Assembly: GCF_003340555.1 (NCBI RefSeq)
Contig: NZ_QPLJ01000007.1
Span: 124,001 to 188,000, forward strand
From: Jannaschia formosa
GTDB taxonomy: Bacteria > Pseudomonadota > Alphaproteobacteria > Rhodobacterales > Rhodobacteraceae
DNA length: 64,000 nt
Direction of reading: 5' to 3'
Shown here: in pieces, positions 17,191 to 26,648 of the stretch
Position numbering within the stretch: position 1 is the stretch's first letter
How the letters are laid out: each line of letters opens with the position of its first letter
The notes under the pieces: model-generated
Database searches by the model: none
What the model saw: the letters and a program-made list of their open reading frames with translations, nothing else
Told to the model about the DNA's origin: nothing
Position numbers and translations under genes: made by a program

Positions 17191-17928
17191 TCAGCCCGGC
17201 TTCACGCTGGCCGTGACGTAGTTCACCGACAGGTCGCGGTCCGACAGGCTCCAGGACCAGAGGATCGGGTTGAACACGAAGCCCATCCGATCGACCGGGG
17301 CCATCCCGGCCTTCTCCAGCAGCGCGAACAGCTCGTCCGGGGTGATGAACTTCGACCAGTCATGCGTGCCCTTCGGCAGCCAGCGCATCACGCGCTCGGC
17401 CCCGACGATCGCCATCATGTAGGATTTCGGGTTCCGATTGATCGTCGAGCAGATCATCAGCCCCCCGGGCCGCAGCAGCGCCTGGCACGCGGTCAGATAG
17501 GCCAGCGGATCGGCCACATGCTCCACCACCTCCATGTTGAGGACGACGTCGAAGGGTGGCTCCTGCCCCACCAGCGCCTCGGCGGTGGTATGGCGGTAGT
17601 CGATCTCGAGCCCCGACTGCGCGGCATGGGTCCGCGCGACGGGGATGTTCCGCTCGGCGGCGTCGACGCCGACCACGGTCGCGCCCAGCCGGGCCATCGG
17701 CTCCGACAGAAGGCCGCCGCCGCAGCCGATGTCGAGCAGGCGCAGGCCCTCGAAGGGCCGCCCGGCGCTCAGGTCGCGGTCGAACTCTCCGGCGATCTGG
17801 CGGGTGATGTAGTCGAGCCGGCAGGGATTGAGCATGTGCAGGGGCTTGAACTTGCCCTCCGGGTCCCACCACTCGGCGGCCATGGCCTCGAACTTGGCGA
17901 TCTCGGCAGCGTCTACGGTCGTCGTCAT
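17191..17928 (-). CDS. ubiG: Ubiquinone biosynthesis O-methyltransferase UbiG
   Basis: A 245-residue class I SAM methyltransferase that performs the two O-methylations of ubiquinone synthesis. The start region ([20 protein letters not shown]) and [12 protein letters not shown] are specific to UbiG; the SAM site is [13 protein letters not shown], followed by [11 protein letters not shown] and NMEVVEHV. I use the ATG at 17928, because the frame upstream is open but not family-like. It is divergent from the proline iminopeptidase gene across a 64 bp region holding a TATATA element. Confidence 0.95.
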   Translation of the reverse strand: MTTTVDAAEIAKFEAMAAEWWDPEGKFKPLHMLNPCRLDYITRQIAGEFDRDLSAGRPFEGLRLLDIGCGGGLLSEPMARLGATVVGVDAAERNIPVARTHAAQSGLEIDYRHTTAEALVGQEPPFDVVLNMEVVEHVADPLAYLTACQALLRPGGLMICSTINRNPKSYMMAIVGAERVMRWLPKGTHDWSKFITPDELFALLEKAGMAPVDRMGFVFNPILWSWSLSDRDLSVNYVTASVKPG

Positions 17929-17992
17929 CGCGGGGCCTTCCGTCGGGAAATGGTCATGGTGCGGCGCGCCATCCCGCCTATATAGGACGGCA

Positions 17993-18985
17993 ATGGACAG
18001 GACCACGCATCAGGCCCCGGCGAATTCCCTGCACCCGCCGATCGACCCCTTCGACCAGCGCATGATCGAGGTGGGCGAGGGCCATCGCCTCTATGTCGAG
18101 CAATGCGGCAATCCCAAGGGGCTGCCGGTCATCGTCCTGCATGGCGGCCCCGGCGGCGGGTGCAGCCCGATGATGCGGCGCTTCTTCGATCCCGCGATCT
18201 GGCGCATCGTGCTGTTCGACCAGCGCGGCTGCGGCCGCTCGCGCCCCCATGCCAGCGTCGCCGACAACACGACGTGGCACCTCGTCCGCGATATCGAGCT
18301 CATCCGCGAGACGCTGGGCATCGACCGCTGGGCCGTCTTCGGCGGGTCCTGGGGCGCGACGCTGTCGCTGATCTACGCCATCACCCATCCCGACCGCGCG
18401 GCCCACCTGATCCTGCGCGGCGTCTTCCTGATGGAGCGGCGGGAACTGGAGTGGTTCTACGGCGGCGGCGCGGGCCAGTTCTGGCCCGACCAGTGGCGAC
18501 GCTTCCAGGCGCTCATCCCCGAGGAGGAGCGGGACGACCTGATCGCCGCCTACAACCGCCGCCTCTTCGACACCCCGATGCACGAGCAGACCCGTTTCGC
18601 CCGCGCCTGGGCCGGGTGGGAGAACGCGCTGGCCTCGGTCCGCAGCCAGGGCCAGACCGGAGAGCCGAATGGCGAATATGCCCGCGCCTTCGCCCGGCTG
18701 GAGAACCATTACTTCAGCCATCTCGGATGGCTCGACGGAGACGAATGGATCCGCCGCAACCTGGACCGGATCGCCCATATCCCCGGCGTGATCGTGCAGG
18801 GCCGCTACGACATGATCTGCCCGCCGCTCTCGGCGCAGCTGCTTGCCGACGGATGGCAGGGTGCAGCGCTGCACATGGTGCCCTTCGCGGGCCATGCCCT
18901 GTCCGAGCCGGGGATCTCGGACCAGCTTGTCCGCTCGCTCGACCGGATCGGGCGCGACCGTCTGTCCGAACTCAGCTTCGCTTGA
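17993..18985 (+). CDS. pip: Proline iminopeptidase
   Basis: A 330-residue alpha/beta hydrolase of peptidase family S33 that removes N-terminal proline from peptides in the cytoplasm. The oxyanion motif HGGPGGG is at residues 50-56, the nucleophile is Ser119 in [17 protein letters not shown] precedes it, and the catalytic His lies in [10 protein letters not shown] near the C-terminus. The length is normal for the family. The ATG at 17993 comes about ten bases after a TATATAGG stretch. It converges on the export lipoprotein gene with a 19 bp gap. Confidence 0.94.
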   Translation: MDRTTHQAPANSLHPPIDPFDQRMIEVGEGHRLYVEQCGNPKGLPVIVLHGGPGGGCSPMMRRFFDPAIWRIVLFDQRGCGRSRPHASVADNTTWHLVRDIELIRETLGIDRWAVFGGSWGATLSLIYAITHPDRAAHLILRGVFLMERRELEWFYGGGAGQFWPDQWRRFQALIPEEERDDLIAAYNRRLFDTPMHEQTRFARAWAGWENALASVRSQGQTGEPNGEYARAFARLENHYFSHLGWLDGDEWIRRNLDRIAHIPGVIVQGRYDMICPPLSAQLLADGWQGAALHMVPFAGHALSEPGISDQLVRSLDRIGRDRLSELSFA

Positions 18986-19004
18986 GGCCAGGGGCCCGCG
19001 GGGG

Positions 19005-20123
19005 TCAGCTGCCCCCGACCGAGCCTGCGGTGTTCACCAGGCCGAAGGTCGAACCAATGATCGAGAACACGCTCTGCGTGGCGACGACCGGGCTTTCGGT
19101 AACGTAGACCATGTCGCCCGGCGCGATGCGGAAGTTGCGCGCCGCGAACAGCCCGTCGGCCGAGGTCAGGTCCAGCGTGAACACCACCTGCTGCGTGCGC
19201 GGCCCGCGCACCCCTGCCGCAAGCGCGTCGCGCGGATATTCGCGCAGGATCAGGATGCCCTGCGGGTTGGCGCGGTTGTCGACGACCCCGCCGATGATCG
19301 ACACGGCCTCGGCGGCGGTGACGACATCATCGGGGAAGGAATGGATCGTCTCGGTCCCGGCGGCGCCGATCGACAGGAACGTCCGCTCGTCGGCCTGAAC
19401 GATGACCTGATCGCCGTCGTCGAGCAGGGTGTCGAGCCGCGGCTCGTCATAGAGCCGGTCGACCGACGTGCCATAGAGGCGCCCATCGCGCTTGAGCCGG
19501 ATCTGCGGATTCGGCAGCGCGGGCGAGACGCCTCCACCGGCCGCGATCAGGCTGAGCACCGTGAAGTTCCGGTCAGGCAACGGATAGGCGCCGGGCGCGG
19601 CCACACCGCCGATCAGTTCGACCGAGTTGCCGCGGCCTTCTGTCATCGTCAGCTGGACCTGCGCCGACGGGGCGATGGGCTCCAGCGCGGTCTGGACCCG
19701 CTGGCGGGCGCTCTCGGGGCTGAGCCCGCCGATACGCACGTCGCCGACATAGGGGATGAAGATCGACCCGCCGGGCGAGACCGGCAGATTCGGCAACTCG
19801 ACCGCGGGCGCGCCTGGCGACGTCAGCAGGGAGTTCTCGCTCGAGTCCCAGATGGTGACCGACACCGAGTCGCCGCCCTGCACGATCCTGCCGCGCGACC
19901 CGGTCGAGGTGGTGATCCAGCCCAGATGCTTCTCGCCCACGGTGGGCCATTCGGCGATGGTCGGGACCAGCGCACGGGTGACAGGATAGACCGAGAAGCC
20001 GACCTGATCGCTGCTGGAGCCGCGCAGGACCTCGCGCTGGACCCCTGCTCCGCGAGGGAGGGCGCAGGCCGCGACCAGCAACAGGACGACGCCCAAGGCG
20101 GCGAGGCGGAAAGGTCTCGTCAT
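19005..20123 (-). CDS. Polysaccharide export lipoprotein (Wza/KpsD-like)
   Basis: A 372-residue outer-membrane export protein. A lipoprotein signal peptide ends in the lipobox VAAC (Cys20). The Poly_export domain follows (GDSVSVTIWD, IFIPYVGDVRI), then SLBB-type repeats (VELIGGVAAPGAYPL, VLSLIAAGGG, LLDDGDQVIVQ). Such proteins form the outer-membrane channel for capsule or exopolysaccharide. I start at MTRPFRLAAL, since that places the signal peptide at the N-terminus; upstream codons look non-coding. It is divergent from the FlaA1/CapD-type gene. No Wzc co-polymerase lies next to it. Confidence 0.9.
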   Translation of the reverse strand: MTRPFRLAALGVVLLLVAACALPRGAGVQREVLRGSSSDQVGFSVYPVTRALVPTIAEWPTVGEKHLGWITTSTGSRGRIVQGGDSVSVTIWDSSENSLLTSPGAPAVELPNLPVSPGGSIFIPYVGDVRIGGLSPESARQRVQTALEPIAPSAQVQLTMTEGRGNSVELIGGVAAPGAYPLPDRNFTVLSLIAAGGGVSPALPNPQIRLKRDGRLYGTSVDRLYDEPRLDTLLDDGDQVIVQADERTFLSIGAAGTETIHSFPDDVVTAAEAVSIIGGVVDNRANPQGILILREYPRDALAAGVRGPRTQQVVFTLDLTSADGLFAARNFRIAPGDMVYVTESPVVATQSVFSIIGSTFGLVNTAGSVGGS

Positions 20124-20453
20124 GAATGCACCCGGTCCCACGGACTTGATCGCCGACTTTTCTGGCCGACGTCCGGACGCCAGCGGGGGCAGGTTACATT
20201 TAGAGAGTCGCAGGTCAACGCGATGGCCGTGGCGCAGAGCCGTGTCGGGGCGACAGGCGGGAACCTGCCGATCAGGCATCCGGAGGTTGTGCTGCAGTGC
20301 AGAAAGTCATAGCCTCCCGGTATTATTGGGTAAGGTGCGGCACGGCATCGCCCGTACAGGGGTTGAATTGGGGATACGCATCATGTCTGCCACGTCTTGG
20401 CGTCGGCTCGCCCGGCTCCGGCGCCGCGTCCATCGGGGATCGGGTGCGTTGGA
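20124..20453. promoter_or_regulatory. Intergenic region between export lipoprotein and CapD-like gene
   Basis: 330 bp with no credible gene. It must hold divergent promoters. A plausible minus-strand sigma-70 promoter is listed separately. In the plus direction I see a TATTAT (about 20330) but no good -35 at the right distance, so the promoter for the gene at 20454 is not resolved. Confidence 0.5.
20191..20218 (-). promoter_or_regulatory. Predicted sigma-70 promoter for the export lipoprotein gene
   Basis: On the minus strand TTGACC (20218-20213) and TAACCT (20196-20191) are separated by 16 nt. This gives a start site near 20184 and a leader of about 60 nt before the ATG at 20123. Confidence 0.45.
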
Positions 20454-22388
20454 ATGTTGAGACTGTTGAAGGCAATGGACCGGCGGCAGAAGTCGGCGGT
20501 CTTCTTTGTGCTCGACATCCTGCTGATCAGCGCCGCGCTCGGCGCCTCCCTGATGGTGTCGCCGCCGCTGCCCGAATCGCTTGATGCCGCCACCATCCTC
20601 GTCGTCGGCATCCCCTATGTCCTGATCCTCGGCGGCGGGCTTCTGGTCTTCCTTGGCATTCCGTCGATGCAGCTGTCCGACCTGGACGGCCCCGCGACGG
20701 GCAGCCTCGCACTGATGGCCATACTGCTCGCGATCGGAACGACCGTCCTGACCGCGCTGATGGGCTACGCGCTGCCGCCGATGCTGCACCTGATGTTCGG
20801 TATCTTCTCGTTCCTGTTCATGCTGATCGCGCGGGTGATCCTGCTGCAGGTCGTGCTCGCCATCTATCGGCGTGGCGAGTCTGTCTGCCGGGTGCTGATC
20901 TACGGCGCCGGGACGACTGGCGTGCAGCTGGTCCAGGCCTTCAAGGCGCACCAGGACATCGATCCGGTCGCCTTCGTCGACGACAACCGGACCATCCAGG
21001 GCATGACGATCAGCGGCCTGCCGGTCCTGTCCCCGGTCCGCATCCGCGAGATCGTGCGCGACCGCAAGATCGACCGCGTGCTCCTGGCCATCCCGTCGCT
21101 GAGCCCGCCGAAGCAGGCGCAGATGGCGCGGCGGCTGCAGAAGATGGGGCTGGAGGTGCAGATGGTGCCCTCGTTCAGCCAGCTCATCGGGCAGGAAGCG
21201 CTGATCGACAAGCTGACGACGCTGAACCCGCAGATGTTCCTCAACCGCGCCGAGGTCGATGCCGCGCTGGGCGAGGGAACCGAGAGCTATGCGGGCAAAT
21301 GCGTGCTCGTCTCCGGCGCCGGCGGTTCCATCGGATCGGAGCTCTGCCGCCAGCTGATCGAATGCCGGCCCCGCAAGCTGGTCCTGTTCGAGTTGTCGGA
21401 GCTGGCGCTGTTCACGGTCGAAGGGATGCTGCGCACGCTCGCCCGCGATGCCGGGGTGGAGCTGGCGCTGGTGCTTGGCTCGGTCACCGATCCGCGGCAG
21501 GTCAGGCACGTGCTGGCCCATCACGGCGTCGAGGTCGTTCTCCACGCCGCGGCCTACAAGCATGTGTCCCTCGTCCAGCAGAACCCGCTGGCCGGCATGG
21601 CCAACAACGTGCTGGGCACCCACACGCTCGCCACCGCCGCCGTCGCCGCGGGGGTCGAACGGTTCACGCTGATCTCGTCGGACAAGGCCGTTCGCCCGCG
21701 CGGGGTCATGGGCGCCTCGAAGCGCTTCGCCGAGATGGTGATTCAGGACCTCGCTTCCCGCGTGCCTGAGGGCGAGGGCCCGGTCTTTTCGATGGTGCGC
21801 TTCGGCAACGTCCTGGGGTCCTCGGGCTCGGTCGTGCCGATCTTCCACGACCAGATCCAGAAGGGCGGTCCGGTGACGGTCACTCATCCTCAGGTCACGC
21901 GCTTCTTCATGACCATCCAGGAGGCCGCACGCCTCGTGCTGAAGGCCGGCGCGATGGCCGAGGGGGGCGAGGTCTTCCTTCTGGACATGGGCGAGCCGGT
22001 GAAGATCGTCGACCTTGCCACGCAGGCAATCGAGGCCTCAGGGTACTCGGTCCGCACCGACGCCAACCCCGACGGCGACATCGAGATCACCTTCATCGGC
22101 CTCGGCCCCGGCGAGAAGCTGGAGGAAGAGCTGTTCCTCGACGGCTCGGAGAAGCCGACGGCGCATCGCAAGATTTTCCGTGTCAAGGAATCGACCCTCT
22201 CCGAGTTCGAGATGGCCGGCACCCTGCGCGCGCTGCGCCACGCGCTCGCGGCAGGCGACGAAGCGCGCGTGCTCGACATCGTCGCGCGCCGGATCGAGAG
22301 CTTCGAGCCGAAGGAGGCCTCGGGTCCCGCCCCTCGCCCGGTCCCTGTACCCGCCCCCGCCTCGCTGACCGATCCCGCTCCGGCCTGA
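20454..22388 (+). CDS. Membrane nucleoside-diphosphate sugar 4,6-dehydratase/epimerase (FlaA1/CapD/WbpM type)
   Basis: A 644-residue protein. About four N-terminal membrane helices are followed by a first Rossmann domain (VLIYGAGTTGVQL) and a second catalytic short-chain dehydrogenase domain (VLVSGAGGSIGSEL near residue 285; SSDKAVRPRGVMGASKRFAE near 408; MVRFGNVLGSSGSV). This is the large membrane form that makes 4-keto-6-deoxy sugar precursors, typically from UDP-GlcNAc, for surface glycans. A Pro/Ala-rich tail ends the protein. I prefer the ATG at 20454 (MLRLLKAMDRRQK) to the upstream start at 20397, which would add an unlikely Pro-rich leader. The UDP-glucuronate epimerase follows in the same direction. 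Confidence 0.9.
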   Translation: MLRLLKAMDRRQKSAVFFVLDILLISAALGASLMVSPPLPESLDAATILVVGIPYVLILGGGLLVFLGIPSMQLSDLDGPATGSLALMAILLAIGTTVLTALMGYALPPMLHLMFGIFSFLFMLIARVILLQVVLAIYRRGESVCRVLIYGAGTTGVQLVQAFKAHQDIDPVAFVDDNRTIQGMTISGLPVLSPVRIREIVRDRKIDRVLLAIPSLSPPKQAQMARRLQKMGLEVQMVPSFSQLIGQEALIDKLTTLNPQMFLNRAEVDAALGEGTESYAGKCVLVSGAGGSIGSELCRQLIECRPRKLVLFELSELALFTVEGMLRTLARDAGVELALVLGSVTDPRQVRHVLAHHGVEVVLHAAAYKHVSLVQQNPLAGMANNVLGTHTLATAAVAAGVERFTLISSDKAVRPRGVMGASKRFAEMVIQDLASRVPEGEGPVFSMVRFGNVLGSSGSVVPIFHDQIQKGGPVTVTHPQVTRFFMTIQEAARLVLKAGAMAEGGEVFLLDMGEPVKIVDLATQAIEASGYSVRTDANPDGDIEITFIGLGPGEKLEEELFLDGSEKPTAHRKIFRVKESTLSEFEMAGTLRALRHALAAGDEARVLDIVARRIESFEPKEASGPAPRPVPVPAPASLTDPAPA

Positions 22389-22475
22389 CAGGCGTCCCGT
22401 CTCTCGATTCGGGGCGCCGCTGCCGCCGGGCTTCACCGGTTTGACAGTGCCACGCCGCTGCGCCACAGGAACGCC

Positions 22476-23486
22476 ATGTCACGTCATGCCCTTGTCACCG
22501 GAACCGCGGGGTTCATCGGCTTCCACATGGCCCGCGCGCTCCTCGAGCAGGGCTGGACCGTGGCGGGGGTCGACGCCTTCACGCCCTATTACGACCCAGA
22601 CCTCAAGCATCGCCGCCACGCGCTGCTGGCGGAGCATCCGGGTTTCCAGCCGGTCGAGCAGGACATCGCCGAGCCGGGCGCCATCGCCGCGTTGCTCGCC
22701 ACGCGGCCCGCGGACACGGTGATCCACCTCGCCGCCCAGGCTGGAGTGCGCTATTCCATCGACGTGCCGCGCGACTACGTGCGCGCCAACATCACCGGCA
22801 CCCACGAGGTGCTGGAGGCGGCGCGCGCGCATCCGCCCCGGCACCTCCTGCTCGCCTCCTCCTCCTCGGTCTACGGCGCCGAGACCGAGATGCCCTATCG
22901 CGAGACGCAGAAGGTCGACACGCAGATGTCGTTCTACGCGGCGACGAAGAAGGCGAACGAGGCGATGGCCCACAGCTATGCCCATCTCTACAATGTGCCG
23001 ACGACGCTGTTCCGCTTCTTCACCGTCTACGGCCCCTGGGGCCGGCCGGACATGGCGCTGTTCAAGTTCGTCGCCGCGATGCGCGCGGGCCGTGCCATCG
23101 ATGTCTACAACCACGGCCGGATGCAGCGTGACTTCACCTATGTCGACGACCTGGTGACCGGCATCGCCGGGCTGATCGACGTGCCTCCCGGCACCACGCC
23201 GGTCGGCCCCGGCGACAGCCTCAGCCCCGTCGCGCCGTTCCGTGTCGTCAATGTCGGCAACGGCGAGCCCGTCATGCTGGGCCGCCTGATCGAGGCGATC
23301 GAAGCCGCCCTGGGCCAGACGGCCGAGCGCAACCTGATGGACATTCAGCCCGGCGACGTGCCCGCCACCTGGGCCGACGCCTCCCTGCTCGAGGCGCTGC
23401 TGGGCCACCCGCTGCCGCGGACCAGCGTGGAGGACGGCGTGGCCGCCTTCGTCGACTGGTATCTCACGGAATACGAAAAGAACTAG
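22476..23486 (+). CDS. NAD-dependent epimerase, UDP-glucuronate 4-epimerase type
   Basis: A 336-residue extended short-chain dehydrogenase. The NAD site is VTGTAGFIGFHMA at the N-terminus, the catalytic pair is in SFYAATKKANE (the YxxxK motif), and HLAAQAGVRYSI, RFFTVYGPWGRPDMA and RDFTYVDDL are hallmarks of UDP-glucuronate 4-epimerase (LspL/CapI). It converts UDP-glucuronate into UDP-galacturonate, so the polymer probably contains uronic acid. It lies 87 bp after the CapD-like gene, likely in one transcript. Confidence 0.9.
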   Translation: MSRHALVTGTAGFIGFHMARALLEQGWTVAGVDAFTPYYDPDLKHRRHALLAEHPGFQPVEQDIAEPGAIAALLATRPADTVIHLAAQAGVRYSIDVPRDYVRANITGTHEVLEAARAHPPRHLLLASSSSVYGAETEMPYRETQKVDTQMSFYAATKKANEAMAHSYAHLYNVPTTLFRFFTVYGPWGRPDMALFKFVAAMRAGRAIDVYNHGRMQRDFTYVDDLVTGIAGLIDVPPGTTPVGPGDSLSPVAPFRVVNVGNGEPVMLGRLIEAIEAALGQTAERNLMDIQPGDVPATWADASLLEALLGHPLPRTSVEDGVAAFVDWYLTEYEKN

Positions 23487-23561
23487 GCCCTGCCCAAGGG
23501 GACTCGCCATCCCGCGGCGTCCGGGGCAGTCTCGGCCGCGATCCACGCCAAAGGCCCCTCC

Positions 23562-24242
23562 ATGCCCCTTCTCTTCGACCTGCCCCCCGTCCCGACCCTC
23601 GCGCTCGGCGGCGACGCCTATCCCATCGCCCGCATCTTCTGCGTCGGGCGCAACTACGCCGCCCACGCCGCCGAGATGGGCAACGAGGTCGACCGCGAGG
23701 CGCCCTTCTACTTCACCAAGAACCCCCGGCACGTCGCCCTGTCCGGCGCCACGCTGCCCTATCCGCCGGGCACCGAGGATTATCACCACGAGATGGAACT
23801 GGTTGTGGCCATCGGCGCGCCGCTCTTCCGCGCGACGCGCGAGGAAGCGGCGGCGGCCGTGCTGGCCCATGGCTGCGGGCTCGACATGACGCGGCGGGAT
23901 CTCCAGGCCGCGTCCAAGGACAAGCGCCGCCCCTGGGACACCGGCAAGGACGTCGAAGCCTCCGCCATCCTCGGGCCGCTGGCCCCGGCAGGCGACCTCA
24001 CGGGCCGCGCGATCCGGCTGACGGTCAACGGCGAGACGCGGCAGGACGCCTCGCTCGACGAGATGATCCACGACGTGCCCGCGATCCTGTCGGACCTTTC
24101 CCGGCTCTATCACCTCACGCCCGGGGACCTGATCCTGACCGGCACCCCTGCGGGCGTCGGCCCGGTGCGCCCCGGCGACCGGCTGGTCGGGTCCATCGAC
24201 GGGTTGGAAGACGTGACCGTCACGTACGCCGATCCGGAATGA
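23562..24242 (+). CDS. Fumarylacetoacetate hydrolase family protein
   Basis: A 226-residue FAH-fold enzyme. FCVGRNYAAHAAEMGNE opens the catalytic domain; metal ligands are in HHEMELVVAIG and the Asp of GCGLDMTRRDLQ, and LTGTPAGVGPVRPGD closes the site. The short length fits fumarylpyruvate hydrolase or oxaloacetate decarboxylase-like members rather than true FAH. It sits between two polysaccharide genes and ends only 4 bp before the GT4 start, so it is co-transcribed, but a metabolic link to polysaccharide synthesis is not obvious. Confidence 0.88.
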   Translation: MPLLFDLPPVPTLALGGDAYPIARIFCVGRNYAAHAAEMGNEVDREAPFYFTKNPRHVALSGATLPYPPGTEDYHHEMELVVAIGAPLFRATREEAAAAVLAHGCGLDMTRRDLQAASKDKRRPWDTGKDVEASAILGPLAPAGDLTGRAIRLTVNGETRQDASLDEMIHDVPAILSDLSRLYHLTPGDLILTGTPAGVGPVRPGDRLVGSIDGLEDVTVTYADPE

Positions 24243-24246
24243 TGCC

Positions 24247-25488
24247 GTGAAGATCCTTCTCGTCCACCAGAACATGCCCGGCCAATACCGCGAGATGCTC
24301 GACTGGCTGATCGCGCAGGGCGGACACGATCTGGTCTTCCTGACCCAGCGGCGCAACTACCCGGAGCTTCCCGGGGTCCGGAAGGTGGTCTACGCGCCGC
24401 ATCACCGGCCCGCCCAGGACGCCTACGGCCTGTCAAAGGTCTGGGAGGAGGCGACGGGCGCGGGCTATGGCGCGGCGATGGCCGCGCAGGCCCTGCGCGG
24501 CGAGGGCTTCACGCCCGACATCATCCTCGGCCATACCGGCTGGGGCGAGCTTCTGTTCATGAAGCAGGTCTGGCCGGACGTGCCGATCCTCGGCTTCTTC
24601 GAGTATTTCTACCTCTCGAAAGGCGGCCCCGTCGGCTTCGATCCCGAGGACCCGCCCTCGGAGGTGTCGCCCTTCCTGCTGCATGCCCGCAACGCCGTGC
24701 CCTTCGCCAACCTGCATGTCGCCGACCGCGGGATCGTGCCGACGATGTGGCAACGGAACTGCTTTCCCGAGATGTTCCACCCGAAGCTCGATGTCTGCCA
24801 CGACGGCATCCGCACCGACCGGCTGGGCCCCGATCCGGACGTATCGCTGACGCTGGGCCGGGTCGGGCGCATCACCCGCAAGGACGAGATCTTCACCTAT
24901 GTCGCCCGCAACATGGAGCGGACGCGCGGCTTCCACACCTTCATGCGCGCGCTGCCCCATATCCAGAAGGCCCGGCCGAACGCCCGCGTGCTGGTGGTCG
25001 GCGGCAACGACGCCTCCTACGGCAAGAAAAGCGATCTGGCGGGCGGCTTCCGCGCCGAGATGGAGCGCGAGGTGGGCCATCTGATCGACTGGGACCGCAC
25101 CCATTTCCTGGGCCAGGTGCCCTATCCCGACTTCCAGAAGATCGTGCAGATCTCGCGCTGCCACATCTACCTGACCATGCCCTTCGTGCTGTCCTGGTCG
25201 CTGCTCGAGTCGATGGCGATGGAGGCGACCATCGTCGCCTCGGACGTTCCCCCGGTGCGCGAGGCGATGACGGATGGCGAGACGGGGCTGCTTACCGACT
25301 TCTTCGACCCGCCCGCGCTGGCCGAGAAGGTATCCGCCGTGCTGGCCGAGCCGGAGCGCTTCGCCCATCTGGGCAAGGCCGCGCGGCGCCATGTGGTCGA
25401 GACCTACGACTTCCTGACCGTCTGCCTGCCGCGCCAGATCGGCTTCATCAACGCGCTGGTGCCCGAGGACCGGCGCATCGCGATCTGA
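24247..25488 (+). CDS. Glycosyltransferase family 4 (capsule type)
   Basis: A 413-residue GT-B glycosyltransferase. It begins MKILLVHQNMPGQYRE, and HTGWGELLFMKQVWP and the C-terminal donor site (LSWSLLESMAMEATIVASDVPPVREAM) fit the GT4 group with the long N-terminal domain common in alphaproteobacterial capsule loci. The start is a GTG at 24247, 4 bp after the FAH stop, with translational coupling likely. Sugar specificity is unknown. A hairpin repeat follows the gene before kdsD. Confidence 0.87.
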   Translation: MKILLVHQNMPGQYREMLDWLIAQGGHDLVFLTQRRNYPELPGVRKVVYAPHHRPAQDAYGLSKVWEEATGAGYGAAMAAQALRGEGFTPDIILGHTGWGELLFMKQVWPDVPILGFFEYFYLSKGGPVGFDPEDPPSEVSPFLLHARNAVPFANLHVADRGIVPTMWQRNCFPEMFHPKLDVCHDGIRTDRLGPDPDVSLTLGRVGRITRKDEIFTYVARNMERTRGFHTFMRALPHIQKARPNARVLVVGGNDASYGKKSDLAGGFRAEMEREVGHLIDWDRTHFLGQVPYPDFQKIVQISRCHIYLTMPFVLSWSLLESMAMEATIVASDVPPVREAMTDGETGLLTDFFDPPALAEKVSAVLAEPERFAHLGKAARRHVVETYDFLTVCLPRQIGFINALVPEDRRIAI

Positions 25489-25567
25489 GCGCCCCACCGA
25501 ACCGGCCCCGCCCATGCCGCTCCGATCACCTCCGCGGCAAGATCGACCTGCGCCCCCTTTCGATGCT

Positions 25568-25614
25568 CCCCAAATACGCCGGGGGAGCGCCGAAGGCGCG
25601 GGGGCAGAGCCCCC
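25568..25614 (+). repeat. Palindromic intergenic repeat element with two adjacent hairpins
   Basis: After CCCCAAATACGCCGGGGGA come two hairpins: GCGCC-GAA-GGCGC (25587-25599) and GGGGGC-AGA-GCCCCC (25600-25614). From memory, this block resembles a dispersed element seen between genes in many Rhodobacteraceae genomes. It is present once in the window and may act as a terminator for the GT4 transcript. Confidence 0.55.
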
Positions 25615-25706
25615 TTCCCCCCCTCTCGACCCGCGCGTCCGCCGAAGGCGTCCGGCAAGCCAACCCCCGTTGCGCCGCTGCGCCTCGCACCCTATCTCCC
25701 GCTCCC

Positions 25707-26648
25707 ATGATCGACGTCACCGAGACCGGCCGAGAAGTCCTGCGTACCGAGGCCGCCGCGCTGGTGGCCCTGGCCGAGGCGCTGCCGGAGGGCTTCGGCG
25801 AAGTGGTCGCGCTGATCGCCGGGGCCCCGGGCCGAGTCATCGTCACCGGGATCGGCAAGTCCGGCCATATCGCCCGCAAGATCGCCGCGACACTGGCCTC
25901 CACCGGGACCCCCGCGCTCTTCGTCCACCCCGCCGAGGCGAGTCATGGCGACATGGGCATGATCGGCCAGGGGGACGTCGTGCTGATGATCTCCAACTCC
26001 GGCGAAGCGGCGGAGCTTCGGGACATGATCGCGCATACCCGTCGCTTCTCGGTGCCGCTGGTGGGCCTGTCGTCGCGTCCCGACTCGACGCTGATGCGCG
26101 CCGCCGACCATCACCTGACCATCCCCGCGCTGCCCGAGGCCTGCGGGCTGGGCGTGGTGCCCACGACCTCGACGACGATGACCCTGGGACTCGGCGACGC
26201 GCTGGCCGTGGCGCTGCTGCGTCGGCGCGGCTTCCGGGCCGAGGATTTCGGCGTCTTCCACCCGGGCGGCAAGCTCGGTGCGCAGATGGCGCGGGTGTCG
26301 AAGCTGATGCACGCGGACCTGCCCGCCGTCGCCGCCGACACGCCCATGTCCGAGGTGCTGCTGGCGATGACCTCGGCGGGGCTGGGCCTCGCCGTAGTGG
26401 TCGAGGACGGATGCCTGGCGGGCGTGATCACCGATGGCGACCTGCGCCGCAACATGGAGGGCCTGATGGACAAGCGCGCCGCCGACGTGGCCACGAAGCG
26501 GCCCCTGACCGTGCCTCCCGACATGCTGGCCGCCAAGGCGCTCGCGATCCTGAACGAGCGCAAGATCAACGTCACCGTCGTCTGCGACGGGCCGCGCCCG
26601 GTCGGCATCCTGCACCTCCACGATCTGCTGCGGGCGGGCGTGGCATGA
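25707..26648 (+). CDS. kdsD: Arabinose-5-phosphate isomerase (KdsD/KpsF/GutQ)
   Basis: A 313-residue enzyme that interconverts ribulose 5-phosphate and arabinose 5-phosphate, the first committed step to Kdo. The SIS domain comes first (VIVTGIGKSGHIARKIAATL, HPAEASHGDMGM, MISNSGEAAEL), then two CBS domains (from MSEVLLAMTSAGLGLAVVV to the C-terminus). Catalytic residues of the SIS family appear intact. I begin at the ATG at 25707; the open frame to 24747 is a shadow of the GT4. It overlaps the next gene by 4 bp in a three-gene Kdo operon. Confidence 0.93.
   Translation: MIDVTETGREVLRTEAAALVALAEALPEGFGEVVALIAGAPGRVIVTGIGKSGHIARKIAATLASTGTPALFVHPAEASHGDMGMIGQGDVVLMISNSGEAAELRDMIAHTRRFSVPLVGLSSRPDSTLMRAADHHLTIPALPEACGLGVVPTTSTTMTLGLGDALAVALLRRRGFRAEDFGVFHPGGKLGAQMARVSKLMHADLPAVAADTPMSEVLLAMTSAGLGLAVVVEDGCLAGVITDGDLRRNMEGLMDKRAADVATKRPLTVPPDMLAAKALAILNERKINVTVVCDGPRPVGILHLHDLLRAGVA

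Noticed and set aside
19000-19016. GGGGG-N7-CCCCC hairpin between pip and the export lipoprotein gene
   Set aside because: It overlaps the stop codon and final codons of the lipoprotein gene and has a short stem in GC-rich DNA; not distinguishable from background.
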